Assembly (NCBI RefSeq): GCF_014596445.1
Contig: NZ_MECL01000039.1
Coordinates: forward strand, 1 to 37,601
Source: Streptomyces sp. CBMA29
Lineage (GTDB): Bacteria; Actinomycetota; Actinomycetes; Streptomycetales; Streptomycetaceae
Direction: 5' to 3'
Length of the DNA: 37,601 nt
The position numbers were made by a program, and so were the translations under genes. Below, piece after piece: positions 16,899 through 25,442 of this stretch. Within the stretch, counting starts at the first letter, position 1; every line of letters begins with the position of its first letter. Below the pieces are notes generated by a model. It saw only the letters and a list, made by a program, of their open reading frames with translations. It ran no database searches and was not told where the DNA came from.

Positions 16899-17993
16899 TC
16901 AGCGGTCTCCGCCAGCGACGGTCAGCTTCTCGGCGTCCCGCGCGAGCGCGGTCAGCCGGGAGACGGCGCGGAAGTACTTCTTGCGGTAGCCGCCCGCCAG
17001 CATGTCCTGGCTGAAGACGCGGTCGAAGGGCACGCCGGAGGCCAGTACGGGGATCTCGCGGTCGTAGAGCCGGTCGGCGAGCACCACCAGGCGCAGCGCC
17101 GTCGCCTGGTCGGTGACGGGTTCCACGCCGCGCAGGAAGACGGCGCCGACGCCGTCGCAGAGCGCGCCGTAGCGGCTGGGGTGGACGGTGGCCAGGTGCG
17201 CGGCCAGCGCGCCGAAGTCGTCGAGCGCGGCGCCGGGTGTGACGGCCGCGGTAGCGGTGACCTGTTCGTCGGTGTGCGGGGCCGGCGCCTCGGGCAGGCC
17301 GCGGTGCCGGTAGTCCTCGCCGTCGATCCGCAGGCTGGTGAAGCGGGCGGACAGGCCCTGGATCTCCCGCATGAAGTCGGCGGAGGCGAAACGGCCCTCG
17401 CCGAGCTTGCCGGGCAGCGTGTTCGACGTCGCCGCCAGCCGTACGCCCGCGTCGGCGAGCTTGCCGAGGAGCGTGGACACCAGCACCGTGTCGCCCGGGT
17501 CGTCCAGCTCGAACTCGTCGATGCAGACCAGCCGGTGGCCGCTGAGCGCGGTGACGGCGTGCTGGAAGCCGAGGGCGCCGACCAGATTGGTCAGCTCCAC
17601 GAACGTGCCGAACGCCTTGCGCTCGGCGGGCGCCGGGGTGGCGTGCCACAGCGACGCCAGCAGGTGGGTCTTGCCGACGCCGTAACCGCCGTCGAGGTAG
17701 ACCCCGCCGGGGCCGCCGGGCGCGGGCGCCTCCCGCCGGAACCACCGCCTGGGCGTCTGCGCGGCCGTCAGCGACGCCGCGAAACCGGCCAGGGCCCGTA
17801 CGGCCGCGGCCTGGCTGGGCTGGTTCGGGTCGGGCACGTAGGTCTCGAACCTGACGCCGTCGAACCGTGGCGGCGGCACCATCTCCGCCACCAACCGCTC
17901 CACCGGCACATGCGGCGTGCGCGCGCTGAGCGACACGGGCCCGCCATCGCCGCCTATCGCGGCACTCCCAGACGAAACGACAGAGGTCGACAC
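16899..17993 (-). CDS. zapE: Cell division protein ZapE (AFG1-like ATPase)
   Basis: A 364-residue AAA+-related ATPase of the ZapE/AFG1 family. Walker A GGYGVGKTH (102-110), Walker B RLVCIDEFEL (154-163), the sensor segment AATSNTLPGKL and the C-terminal FDRVFSQDMLAGGYRKKYFRAV are all diagnostic. In proteobacteria ZapE acts at the Z ring and the mitochondrial homologue in protein quality control; its actinomycete role is not settled. GTG 17993 is eight bases after TACGCT on the minus strand with no strong ribosome site, so the message may be leaderless. It is the first gene of a likely zapE-ppk2 unit. Confidence 0.92.
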   Translation of the reverse strand: MSTSVVSSGSAAIGGDGGPVSLSARTPHVPVERLVAEMVPPPRFDGVRFETYVPDPNQPSQAAAVRALAGFAASLTAAQTPRRWFRREAPAPGGPGGVYLDGGYGVGKTHLLASLWHATPAPAERKAFGTFVELTNLVGALGFQHAVTALSGHRLVCIDEFELDDPGDTVLVSTLLGKLADAGVRLAATSNTLPGKLGEGRFASADFMREIQGLSARFTSLRIDGEDYRHRGLPEAPAPHTDEQVTATAAVTPGAALDDFGALAAHLATVHPSRYGALCDGVGAVFLRGVEPVTDQATALRLVVLADRLYDREIPVLASGVPFDRVFSQDMLAGGYRKKYFRAVSRLTALARDAEKLTVAGGDR

Positions 17994-18116
17994 AGCTCAC
18001 CAGCGTAGTGCCTCCCGGTTCTGCCCCCGCCGGCATGTGTCCGACCCCACGCGTACGGGGCGGCGGCCCGAGGGCGCCGACCGGCCCGCAGCGGCGGAGC
18101 GTGGGAGACTTCGGGG

Positions 18117-18914
18117 ATGCGACGGCTCTATCCCGTAGCGGGAGCGAACGATTCGGCCGGGCTGGAGACACCGCTCGGACTGGAGACACCGCCCGGTCTG
18201 GAGACACCGCTCGGTCTGGCGGACGCGTACGCGTACCCCGAACGGGGAGCGGGCCCGTATCTCCGGGCGAACATGGTGTCGTCGCTGGACGGCGCGGCCC
18301 GGTACGACGGCAGGTCGGCGCCGCTGTCGTCGGAGGCGGACATGCGGGTCTTCGGCGTGCTGCGGGCGCTGGCCGACGTGGTGCTGGTGGGTGCGGAAAC
18401 GGTTCGCCTGGAGGGTTACCGGCCCGCGAGGGCCCGCGAGGTGTTCGCGGCGCGCAGGGCAGCGGACGGCCAGACCCCGGCCGCCGCCGTCGCGGTGATC
18501 AGCCGCGGCCTCGATCTGGACTTCACGGCGCCTCTGTTCACCGCGCCGGTCACTCCCACCCTGGTGCTGACCGGCGCGTCGCCGCCCGCCGACCGCGTCG
18601 CCGCCGCCCGCGCGGCGGGCGCGCACGTCGTCGTCGCGGGCGACGGCGAGGGCGTCGACCCGGTCCGCGCGGTGCGCGAGTTGGCCGCGCTGGGCCACGC
18701 GCGGCTGCTCCACGAGGGCGGCCCGCGGGTCCTCGCGCAGTTCGCCGCGGCCGGCACGCTGGACGAACTGTGCCTGACCGTCGCCCCGGTGCTCGGGGGC
18801 GGCGACGCGCCCCGGATCATGCACGGCCCCGACGTTCCGGGCCCGGCCCGCCTCGTCCCGCGCTCCGTCCTGGAGGAGGACGGCTTCCTGTTCACCCGTT
18901 ACGTCCGGGCCTGA
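18117..18914 (+). CDS. Pyrimidine reductase family protein (RibD C-terminal type)
   Basis: A 265-residue protein with the RibD-C/dihydrofolate-reductase-like fold: LRANMVSSLDGAARYDGRS, DVVLVGAETVRLEGY, LLHEGGPRVLAQF and APVLGGGDAPRI match the NADPH-dependent reductase that follows the deaminase in riboflavin synthesis. The deaminase domain is absent, and no other riboflavin gene is nearby, so the substrate may be a riboflavin precursor or another pyrimidine. The ATG has GGGAGA eight bases upstream. Residues 16-33 contain three copies of a GLETPx hexapeptide from an 18-bp tandem repeat, an N-terminal extension I do not expect in the family. Confidence 0.88.
   Translation: MRRLYPVAGANDSAGLETPLGLETPPGLETPLGLADAYAYPERGAGPYLRANMVSSLDGAARYDGRSAPLSSEADMRVFGVLRALADVVLVGAETVRLEGYRPARAREVFAARRAADGQTPAAAVAVISRGLDLDFTAPLFTAPVTPTLVLTGASPPADRVAAARAAGAHVVVAGDGEGVDPVRAVRELAALGHARLLHEGGPRVLAQFAAAGTLDELCLTVAPVLGGGDAPRIMHGPDVPGPARLVPRSVLEEDGFLFTRYVRA
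18162..18215 (+). repeat. 18-bp tandem repeat inside the reductase N-terminus
   Basis: Three perfectly phased copies of CTGGAGACACCGCYCGGW at 18162, 18180 and 18198 encode LETPLG, LETPPG and LETPLG. Only single-base differences separate the copies, so the expansion is recent. It keeps the reading frame and lies upstream of the catalytic fold. Confidence 0.9.
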
Positions 18915-19124
18915 CCGCCCGCCCGTCCCACCGACACTCCTCATGCCACCCACCTGACCAGGGGCGCGCCGCACGGTGGAACCGCACCCGAAAAAAGCGG
19001 ATTCCCTCGTTCCGTTTTGCTCCGCGCGGGAACACTTACCCGAGTGCCCCGCGAAGATCGGGGCAGAATTGTTCCAACTCCGGCCCGGTGGCCCCGACGA
19101 AGCACGAGAAAGAAGGACGCGTCC

Positions 19125-19592
19125 GTGTTCACGACCGTACTCATGATCGAGAAGCCGCTCGCACCGGCCGACGTGGAGCTCGTCACCTCTCTCCACGGCG
19201 ACGAGCAGGTCTCCTTCGTCGTGCTCATGCAGCCACGCGGCGACCAGGACCGGCTGTTGCGGGCCGTGGACGACGTGGCGCTCGGCTATCTGGACGACGC
19301 GGCGCACGAGGACCGCGAGCCGGAGGGCGACGACGCCACCCCGATCGCGGAGCGGGCCCTGGCGCACTCCCTGGAGGCCCTGCGCGCCTCCGGCGCGGAG
19401 GCGGTGGGCCGGATCATCGACAAGCACCCGCTCGACCTGCTGCGCACCGTCGTCGAGGAGACCAACGCCGACGAGGTCATCGTGCTCACCGCGCCGCACT
19501 TCGTGGAGGAGTTCTTCCACCGCGACTGGACGTCGCGGGCGCGGCACAAGGTGGGGGTGCCGGTGCTGAAGCTCTTCGCCCAGCACGACTAG
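19125..19592 (+). CDS. UspA-like small cytoplasmic protein
   Basis: A 155-residue soluble protein. The pattern FTTVLMIE at the start, ADEVIVLTAPHFVEEFF, RDWTSRARHKVGVPVLKLF at the end and the alternating strand/helix layout resemble a universal-stress-protein fold. I recall homologues in Streptomyces databases labelled indole-3-glycerol phosphate synthase, which the motifs do not support. GTG 19125 follows AGAAGGA at seven bases. The 210-base upstream gap is relatively AT-rich (AAAAAAG at 18992) and holds a 7-bp hairpin, TGCCCCG/CGGGGCA, at 19045-19065. The function is unknown; a stress role is only suggested by the fold. Confidence 0.75.
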   Translation: MFTTVLMIEKPLAPADVELVTSLHGDEQVSFVVLMQPRGDQDRLLRAVDDVALGYLDDAAHEDREPEGDDATPIAERALAHSLEALRASGAEAVGRIIDKHPLDLLRTVVEETNADEVIVLTAPHFVEEFFHRDWTSRARHKVGVPVLKLFAQHD

Positions 19593-19654
19593 GCGGCGGG
19601 CGGAGCCGGTACCGGGCCGCGCCGCCCCGCGCGGACCCGCCGCATTGACCTGCC

Positions 19655-19712
19655 GTACGGACCCGCCTTGTACGGACCCGCCGTGCAGACCCGCCTTGTA
19701 CGGACTCGCCGT
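19655..19712 (+). repeat. 15-bp imperfect tandem repeat upstream of murC
   Basis: Three units of GTACGGACYCGCCKT (19655, 19670, 19698) plus a shortened one (GCAGACCCGCCTT, 19685) form an array in the gap between the UspA-like gene and murC. A second-order pattern is visible, because the GTACGG...GT plus GCAG block recurs after 28 bases. No open frame through it looks coding. Confidence 0.8.
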
Positions 19713-19781
19713 GCAGAAACGTCACAGCACCCGGCGGCGCGGCAGGGCGCGGGCAGGGCGGCCCGTCCACCTCGGAGGTGC

Positions 19782-19809
19782 GAGAATCGGCGCCTGGTAC
19801 ACAAACGTT
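19782..19809 (+). promoter_or_regulatory. Possible SigR-type promoter of murC-msrB
   Basis: GAGAAT, 19 bases, GTT resembles the oxidative-stress sigma R promoter (GGAAT, 18-19 bases, GTT) with one mismatch. It would start transcription near 19815, 18 bases before the murC ATG and just before its ribosome site. It is backed by the presence of msrB, a methionine sulfoxide reductase, in the same unit. A CACCTC/GAGGTG palindrome at 19768-19780 lies directly upstream. Confidence 0.35.
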
Positions 19810-19832
19810 CCACACCTCCGGGAGACCTCCGT

Positions 19833-21227
<1,395 letters not shown>

Positions 21228-21237
21228 GGAGACCTCC

Positions 21238-21642
21238 ATGTCCTACGAAGTCAGCAAGTCCGACGAGCAGTGGCGCGCCGACCTGTCGCCGGAGGAGTAC
21301 GCGGTCCTGCGCAAAGCTGGTACCGAGCGGCCCTTCGTCGGCGAGTACACCGACACGAAGACGACGGGCGTCTACGCCTGCCGTGCCTGCGGCGCCGAGC
21401 TCTTCCGCTCCGACACCAAATTCGAGTCCCACTGCGGCTGGCCCTCCTTCTACGACCCCGCCGACACCGACGCCGTCGAACTCATCGAGGACCGCACCCT
21501 CGGGATGACCCGCGTCGAGGTCCGCTGCGCCCGCTGCGGCTCCCACCTGGGCCACGTCTTCGAAGGCGAGGGTTACGGCACCCCTACGGATCAGCGCTAC
21601 TGCATCAACTCCATCTCCCTGACCTTGACCCCAACGGAGTAA
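21238..21642 (+). CDS. msrB: Peptide-methionine (R)-S-oxide reductase MsrB
   Basis: A 134-residue enzyme that reduces methionine-R-sulfoxide in proteins. Structural zinc is held by CRAC (48, 51) and CARC (97, 100). RYCINS supplies the catalytic Cys122, and SHCGWPSF supplies Cys66, in a position used for resolving in related enzymes. Length is typical for a single-domain MsrB. ATG 21238 follows GAGGAGA at a good distance and only 10 bases separate it from murC, so the two form one unit. Induction by oxidative stress is plausible given the upstream SigR-like site. Confidence 0.96.
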   Translation: MSYEVSKSDEQWRADLSPEEYAVLRKAGTERPFVGEYTDTKTTGVYACRACGAELFRSDTKFESHCGWPSFYDPADTDAVELIEDRTLGMTRVEVRCARCGSHLGHVFEGEGYGTPTDQRYCINSISLTLTPTE

Positions 21643-21762
21643 CCCCTCCGGGGCGCCGGCCTCCTCCGGCGGGGGGCGGGGATACTCGCCGGCCCGAGAG
21701 CCGGCCTCCCAGCCCGCCGGGCCCGAGCGCTGCCGTAGCGCAAGACCAGGCTTTTTGGGGCG

Positions 21763-21817
21763 CTGGGGGCACCTCCCGGCCGAAGGCTGGGGGAGGAACC
21801 GCGCGGCCCGCCCCCAC
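21763..21817 (+). repeat. Dispersed repeat module, copy A
   Basis: It begins CTGGGGGCACCTCCCGG and continues through GGCTGGGGGAGG to GCGCGGCC and CCCCCAC. Internally CCTCCC pairs with GGGGGAGG around a GGCCGAAGGC core, giving a hairpin. A reverse-oriented copy is found at 21955-22004. Confidence 0.75.
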
Positions 21818-21848
21818 GGCGCCGCACTGTCCGCACGGGCGGATCGAG

Positions 21849-21895
21849 CCCCGAAGGGGCGCGAGGAACTGCGCGGCCGGCCCCCACCGGCCGGT
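21849..21895 (+). repeat. Dispersed repeat module, copy B
   Basis: It carries GGGGCGCGAGGAACTGCGCG followed by GCCGGCCCCCACCGGCC. It shares the GAACTGCGCGGCC segment with copy C, and I recognise this phrase as a common Streptomyces intergenic repeat. GGCCGG and CCGGCC flanks can form a hairpin. Confidence 0.65.
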
Positions 21896-21954
21896 GGTCC
21901 GGAGACAACCGCACTGCCCCGCCGGGGCGGGTGGTGACCTGCGGCAGCATCGTG

Positions 21955-22004
21955 GCCGGCCGCGCAGTTCTCCCCCAGACTCCTTCCGGGAGGTGCCCCC
22001 ACCT
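21955..22004 (-). repeat. Dispersed repeat module, copy C (inverted relative to A)
   Basis: Its reverse complement begins GGTGGGGGCACCTCCCGG and has CTGGGGGAGAACTGCGCGG, nearly the same order of blocks as copy A. Together with A it could form a large cruciform or an mRNA stem across the intergenic region. Confidence 0.7.
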
Positions 22005-22063
22005 GAAAAGATCGGCGCACCGCCCCGGCGGCTCGGGCTTCGAGGGGGCGCCCTCTTACGGCC

Positions 22064-23731
22064 TCACTCCGTGTGGCCGCGGCGGGAGACGAAGCGGCAG
22101 GAGAGCCCGGCGGCAGCCACGGCGAGGACGGCCGCGACGGCAAGAGGCAGCAGCGGATCGTGCACGGCACCGGTGCGCGACCCGGTGACCAGGCCCGCGA
22201 CAGCGGCATTGGCGGGCGAGCCCGAGGCCACCAGAAGCGCCCCGGCGGCGAGCACCGTACACAGCACGGACCAGCCGCCGCCGCGTACCAGCGGAGGGTT
22301 GGTCACCGCGCCCACGGCGCACCCGGCGAGCACGGAGACGGCCGCCGCGAGCAGTCCGGCGACGGCGGCGGGCCCGACCGGCACCGACGTGCGGAAATCG
22401 TCCGAGTGCGCGCCGCTGACCGCGACCACGACGCCCGTACCGACGGCCCCCACCAGCACGGACGCGCCCAACGCCGTTGCCAGAGCGCCGAGTTGGGCCC
22501 GCCCGGCGCCCACCGCCGAGGCCACGCACGCCCGCGCCGCGCCCGGCTCGTTCGTCACGCAGACCCGTACCATCCAGGCCGCGAAGGGCAGCAGCAGCGC
22601 CGTCTCGTATCCCAGGGAGCCGAGCAGCGGCTCGCCCCCGGTCACCCCGATGGCCATCACCGCGCCGTAGAAGAGCAGCGGCGGCAGCCAGCGGTGCGAG
22701 CGCAGCAGAAGATCCGCCTGGTAGCGCAGAAGCGCGCCGACGGCTGCCCGCCGGGGCCTCGGCACGACGACATCGCCGGGCGCCACCGGTTCCGGCGTGG
22801 CCGCCGTGGCCGCCGTGACCGCCGTCGCTTCGGTACGCACCGACGCCACATGCCACGGCGGATCGGCGTCCAGCAGCGCCCGCAGCGCCGCGTCCGACTC
22901 CTCCTCGGGCACCGCGATCCGCACCGCCCCTGCGCCGTCCCGGCTCAACTGACCTGGAACGGACGGCACTTCCCCGGCCCCCGTGGCCTCGATGTGGACG
23001 ACGGACTCGCGGTGTCCGGGCACGGGCGTCCGCGGCTGCGGCGCCCTCCGTACCGTCGTCACCTCCTCCGGCGTCACACGCAGCACGAGCGTCGGAGCGT
23101 CGGCCAGGCGTTGCGGGTCGTGGTCCACGAAGACGACGGTGGCTCCGGCGGCGGCGCGCTCGCGCAAGGCGGCGTCGAGCAGGGTGCGGGACTCGTGGTC
23201 GAGGCCGGTCCAGGCTTCGTCCAGGACGAGGAGTTCGGGGTCGGCGAGCAGGGCCTGGACGACGGCCACCTTCTGGCAGGTGCCCTTGGAGAGTTCGTCG
23301 AGCGGGGTGCGGGCGTAGCCGGTGACGCCGAAGCGGTCGAGCCAGTGCAGGGCGCGGTCGCGGGCCTGGTCGCGGGGCAGGCCGCGTACGGCGCCGAGGT
23401 GGGTGAGGTAGCGCAGGACGGGGAAGGGCAGGGCGGCCGGGAAACGTTCCGGCACGTACGCGGTGGCGGTGGCCGGTCGCCCGCTGATCCGGCCCGCGCT
23501 GGGCCGGTCCACGCCCGCGAGCAGCCGCAGCAGCGTGGACTTGCCGGTGCCGTTGGCGCCCTCGATCCGGACGAGCCCGCCGCGCGGCAGGTCGAGGGTG
23601 ACGTCGCGCAGCACCCAGGGACCGCCGAGGGCGTACCGGCGTCCCACTCCGTCCAGCCGGATGCCGGTGATGTCCGGGACCTGCGAAGTCCCCTGGCCCT
23701 CTTCACTGGTGGTGTCGCGCACGTCCGCCAT
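22064..23731 (-). CDS. ABC transporter, ATPase and permease fused in one chain
   Basis: A 555-residue protein. The N-terminal ATPase has Walker A GANGTGKST (58-66), Walker B ELLVLDEAWTGLD and the switch His204 in VFVDHD. Its signature is LSKGTCQKV instead of LSGGQ. A linker of about 110 residues follows, then six predicted helices from about 355 to the end. The ATPase-first order and six helices suit a half-transporter acting as a dimer, probably an exporter of the drug or lantibiotic type; the substrate is unknown. ATG 23731 has GAGG directly against it, so the start is uncertain and a GTG three codons in has better spacing. It is divergent from the hydrolase gene, 49 bases away. Confidence 0.85.
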   Translation of the reverse strand: MADVRDTTSEEGQGTSQVPDITGIRLDGVGRRYALGGPWVLRDVTLDLPRGGLVRIEGANGTGKSTLLRLLAGVDRPSAGRISGRPATATAYVPERFPAALPFPVLRYLTHLGAVRGLPRDQARDRALHWLDRFGVTGYARTPLDELSKGTCQKVAVVQALLADPELLVLDEAWTGLDHESRTLLDAALRERAAAGATVVFVDHDPQRLADAPTLVLRVTPEEVTTVRRAPQPRTPVPGHRESVVHIEATGAGEVPSVPGQLSRDGAGAVRIAVPEEESDAALRALLDADPPWHVASVRTEATAVTAATAATPEPVAPGDVVVPRPRRAAVGALLRYQADLLLRSHRWLPPLLFYGAVMAIGVTGGEPLLGSLGYETALLLPFAAWMVRVCVTNEPGAARACVASAVGAGRAQLGALATALGASVLVGAVGTGVVVAVSGAHSDDFRTSVPVGPAAVAGLLAAAVSVLAGCAVGAVTNPPLVRGGGWSVLCTVLAAGALLVASGSPANAAVAGLVTGSRTGAVHDPLLPLAVAAVLAVAAAGLSCRFVSRRGHTE

Positions 23732-23780
23732 CCTCGCCCACGGCCGCCGGGCCGTCGAGGACGGGTGGCAGACTGGGGCG

Positions 23781-24548
23781 GTGACCAGCCCCTTCCAGCA
23801 CCAGGCCGCCGACCGCGACACGGCACCCCAGTTCGTCCTCCCGCTCGTCGTCCGCATCGAGCGCGACGCGCCTCCGGCCCGTACCGACGCCCTGGAGACG
23901 GCGGCGCGCGCCGTCCTCACCCTGCTCTCCGACGAGCGCGCGACGGCCGACGACGGCGAGTGGGCGCAGGCCGTACGGGACTGGCAGGACGCCAGGATCC
24001 GCAAGGTCGTACGGCGGGCGCGCGGCACGGAGTGGCGGCGGGCGGCGTCCCTGCCGGGCATCACGGTCACGGGGTCGGGATCGGGGTCGGATACGGACGC
24101 GGGGACGGCCGGTGTGCCGCCCGCCGAAGTGCGGGTCTACCCGCCCGTGCCGCTCGACGGCTGGCCGAAGGAACTGGCCAAACTCCAGGTCTCCGGTACG
24201 GAGTTGGACGACCCGGAGCCGCCGTCACCGCTCGATTCCGGCGACCCGCGCCCCGTGCTGTGGATGAACCCGGACGTCACCATGTCGGCCGGGAAGGCCA
24301 TGGCCCAGGCCGGACACGGTGCCCAACTCGCCTGGTGGGAGCTGTCCGACGCCGACCGCGACGCCTGGCGCGCCGCCGGTTTCCCCCTGGCCGTCCGCAC
24401 CCCCTCCCCCGCCCTGTGGACCCGCCTGAGCACCTCCTCCCTCCCCGTCGTCCGCGACGCGGGCTTCACCGAGGTCGCCCCGGGCTCCGCCACCGTCGTC
24501 GCCGACCACCCGTCCCTGCGCGCGCGTCACGCACCCGGCACGCCCTGA
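23781..24548 (+). CDS. PTH2-type peptidyl-tRNA hydrolase with long N-terminal extension
   Basis: A 255-residue protein whose C-terminal half (about residues 155-250) matches the PTH2 fold: LWMNPDVTMSAGKAMAQAGH with the conserved Lys and Gly/His segment, then AAGFPLAVRT, VVRDAGFTEVAPGSATVVA. PTH2 enzymes free tRNA from stalled peptidyl-tRNA. Typical members are about 120 residues. The first 150 residues here are an added domain (PQFVLPLVVRIERD, then a charged helical region) with a Gly/Ser/Asp spacer. GTG 23781 has only GGGGCG nearby as a ribosome site. It is divergent from the ABC transporter. Whether hydrolase activity is retained is not known to me. Confidence 0.75.
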   Translation: MTSPFQHQAADRDTAPQFVLPLVVRIERDAPPARTDALETAARAVLTLLSDERATADDGEWAQAVRDWQDARIRKVVRRARGTEWRRAASLPGITVTGSGSGSDTDAGTAGVPPAEVRVYPPVPLDGWPKELAKLQVSGTELDDPEPPSPLDSGDPRPVLWMNPDVTMSAGKAMAQAGHGAQLAWWELSDADRDAWRAAGFPLAVRTPSPALWTRLSTSSLPVVRDAGFTEVAPGSATVVADHPSLRARHAPGTP

Positions 24549-24575
24549 TCGGGCCGCGCTCGCCCGCTCGCGGAG

Positions 24576-24584
24576 TTATCCACA
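24576..24584 (+). promoter_or_regulatory. Perfect DnaA box
   Basis: TTATCCACA matches the strongest E. coli DnaA box and is the only such site I found in the window. It lies 42 bases upstream of the TIGR04222 gene, in the 78-base gap after the hydrolase. A lone box can be a DnaA-dependent regulatory site but may also be chance. Confidence 0.4.
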
Positions 24585-24597
24585 GGCCGAGAACGCG

Positions 24598-24620
24598 GTG
24601 TCGGCGGAGTCCGGTACAAA
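24598..24620 (+). promoter_or_regulatory. Promoter with RecA-NDp-like shape upstream of TIGR04222 gene
   Basis: GTGTCGGCG, eight bases, then TACAAA. The spacing equals the RecA-NDp motif, but the first base, the eighth base and the last -10 base differ. The -10 ends six bases before ATG 24627, and no ribosome site is visible, so a leaderless start is likely whatever the activator. Confidence 0.3.
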
Positions 24621-24626
24621 TCACTC

Positions 24627-25442
24627 ATGTGGATTCTTCTGCTGCTCGTCGCGTGCGCCGCGGCGACCGCCGCCAGCGCGCGCCTGTGCCTGGCCGGGGT
24701 CGCCGCGGCCGGTGGAGTGCCCGGAGAACGGCGGGCCCAGGACGCCGTCGAACTCGGGCTGTACGAAACGGCGTTCCTGGCCGGAGGTCCCCGCCGGGTG
24801 ACCGACACGGCGCTGGTCGCACTGGCCGGTGAGCGGCGGGTGCTGCTCGCCCACACCGGCTGGGTCACGGTCATCGCGCCGGAGGACCGCGGCGGCCTCG
24901 ACGGCCCCGCCGACCTGACCGAGGTGGAGCGCTCACTGCTCGCGTCGGCCGGCCCCGACGGCCAGGCTCCGCTGGCCGCGATACGCGCGGCGCACGCCGG
25001 TACGGAGGCCGTACGCGCGCTCGCCGAGCGGCTGGTGACGGCCGGGCTCGGGGTTCCGGCGGCGGCACGCGAACGGCTCGCGGCGGGGGTGCGGCAGGTG
25101 CGCGGTGCCACCGGGCTGACGTTGGCGATGGCGGTGGCTACCGTCGCGCTGAACGGGTCGGTCCGCGCGTCGGACGGCACGCCCGCGCTGCTCTGGTACG
25201 TGCTGCCGCTGCTGCTGACGGGTACGTGCTGGGCGGTGGCGCGCGTCGAGGTCTATCCGTACACGCGGTGGGCGGCCACGGCCGGGCAGGAGGCGCTCCG
25301 GGAGATACCCCGGGACGCGTCGCCGCTGTCGGACCTGGCCGCCCGTGGGCCGCGCACGCTGCGCGACCCCGAGATACGGACGCTGCTGCGTCAGGCCAGG
25401 CCCGCGACCAGGTCGGCGATCTCGCGGCGCCGACCGGTGTAG
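24627..25442 (+). CDS. TIGR04222 domain-containing membrane protein
   Basis: A 271-residue protein: a hydrophobic N-terminus ([16 protein letters not shown]), a soluble middle containing [30 protein letters not shown], and two hydrophobic segments around residues 165-205 ([27 protein letters not shown]). I place it in the TIGR04222 group of actinobacterial membrane proteins, whose function is not known. ATG 24627 follows the -10-like TACAAA by six bases. Its 3' end overlaps the convergent hemQ gene by 52 bases. The C-terminal tail is basic (SAISRRRPV), possibly because the overlap with hemQ constrains it. Confidence 0.78.
   Translation: MWILLLLVACAAATAASARLCLAGVAAAGGVPGERRAQDAVELGLYETAFLAGGPRRVTDTALVALAGERRVLLAHTGWVTVIAPEDRGGLDGPADLTEVERSLLASAGPDGQAPLAAIRAAHAGTEAVRALAERLVTAGLGVPAAARERLAAGVRQVRGATGLTLAMAVATVALNGSVRASDGTPALLWYVLPLLLTGTCWAVARVEVYPYTRWAATAGQEALREIPRDASPLSDLAARGPRTLRDPEIRTLLRQARPATRSAISRRRPV

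Larger units (their letters stand above)
21643..22063. other. Convergent intergenic region filled with dispersed repeats
   Basis: These 421 bases lie between the 3' ends of msrB (+) and the ABC transporter (-). They contain no plausible gene. They consist mostly of GC-rich repeat modules of the kind scattered between Streptomyces genes, listed separately, and probably act as transcription terminators for both sides. Confidence 0.7.

Noticed and set aside
23732..24070. A longer N-terminus for the ABC transporter reaching to 24070
   Set aside because: This part is antisense to the divergent hydrolase gene, and its Arg/Ser-rich translation is not coding-like.
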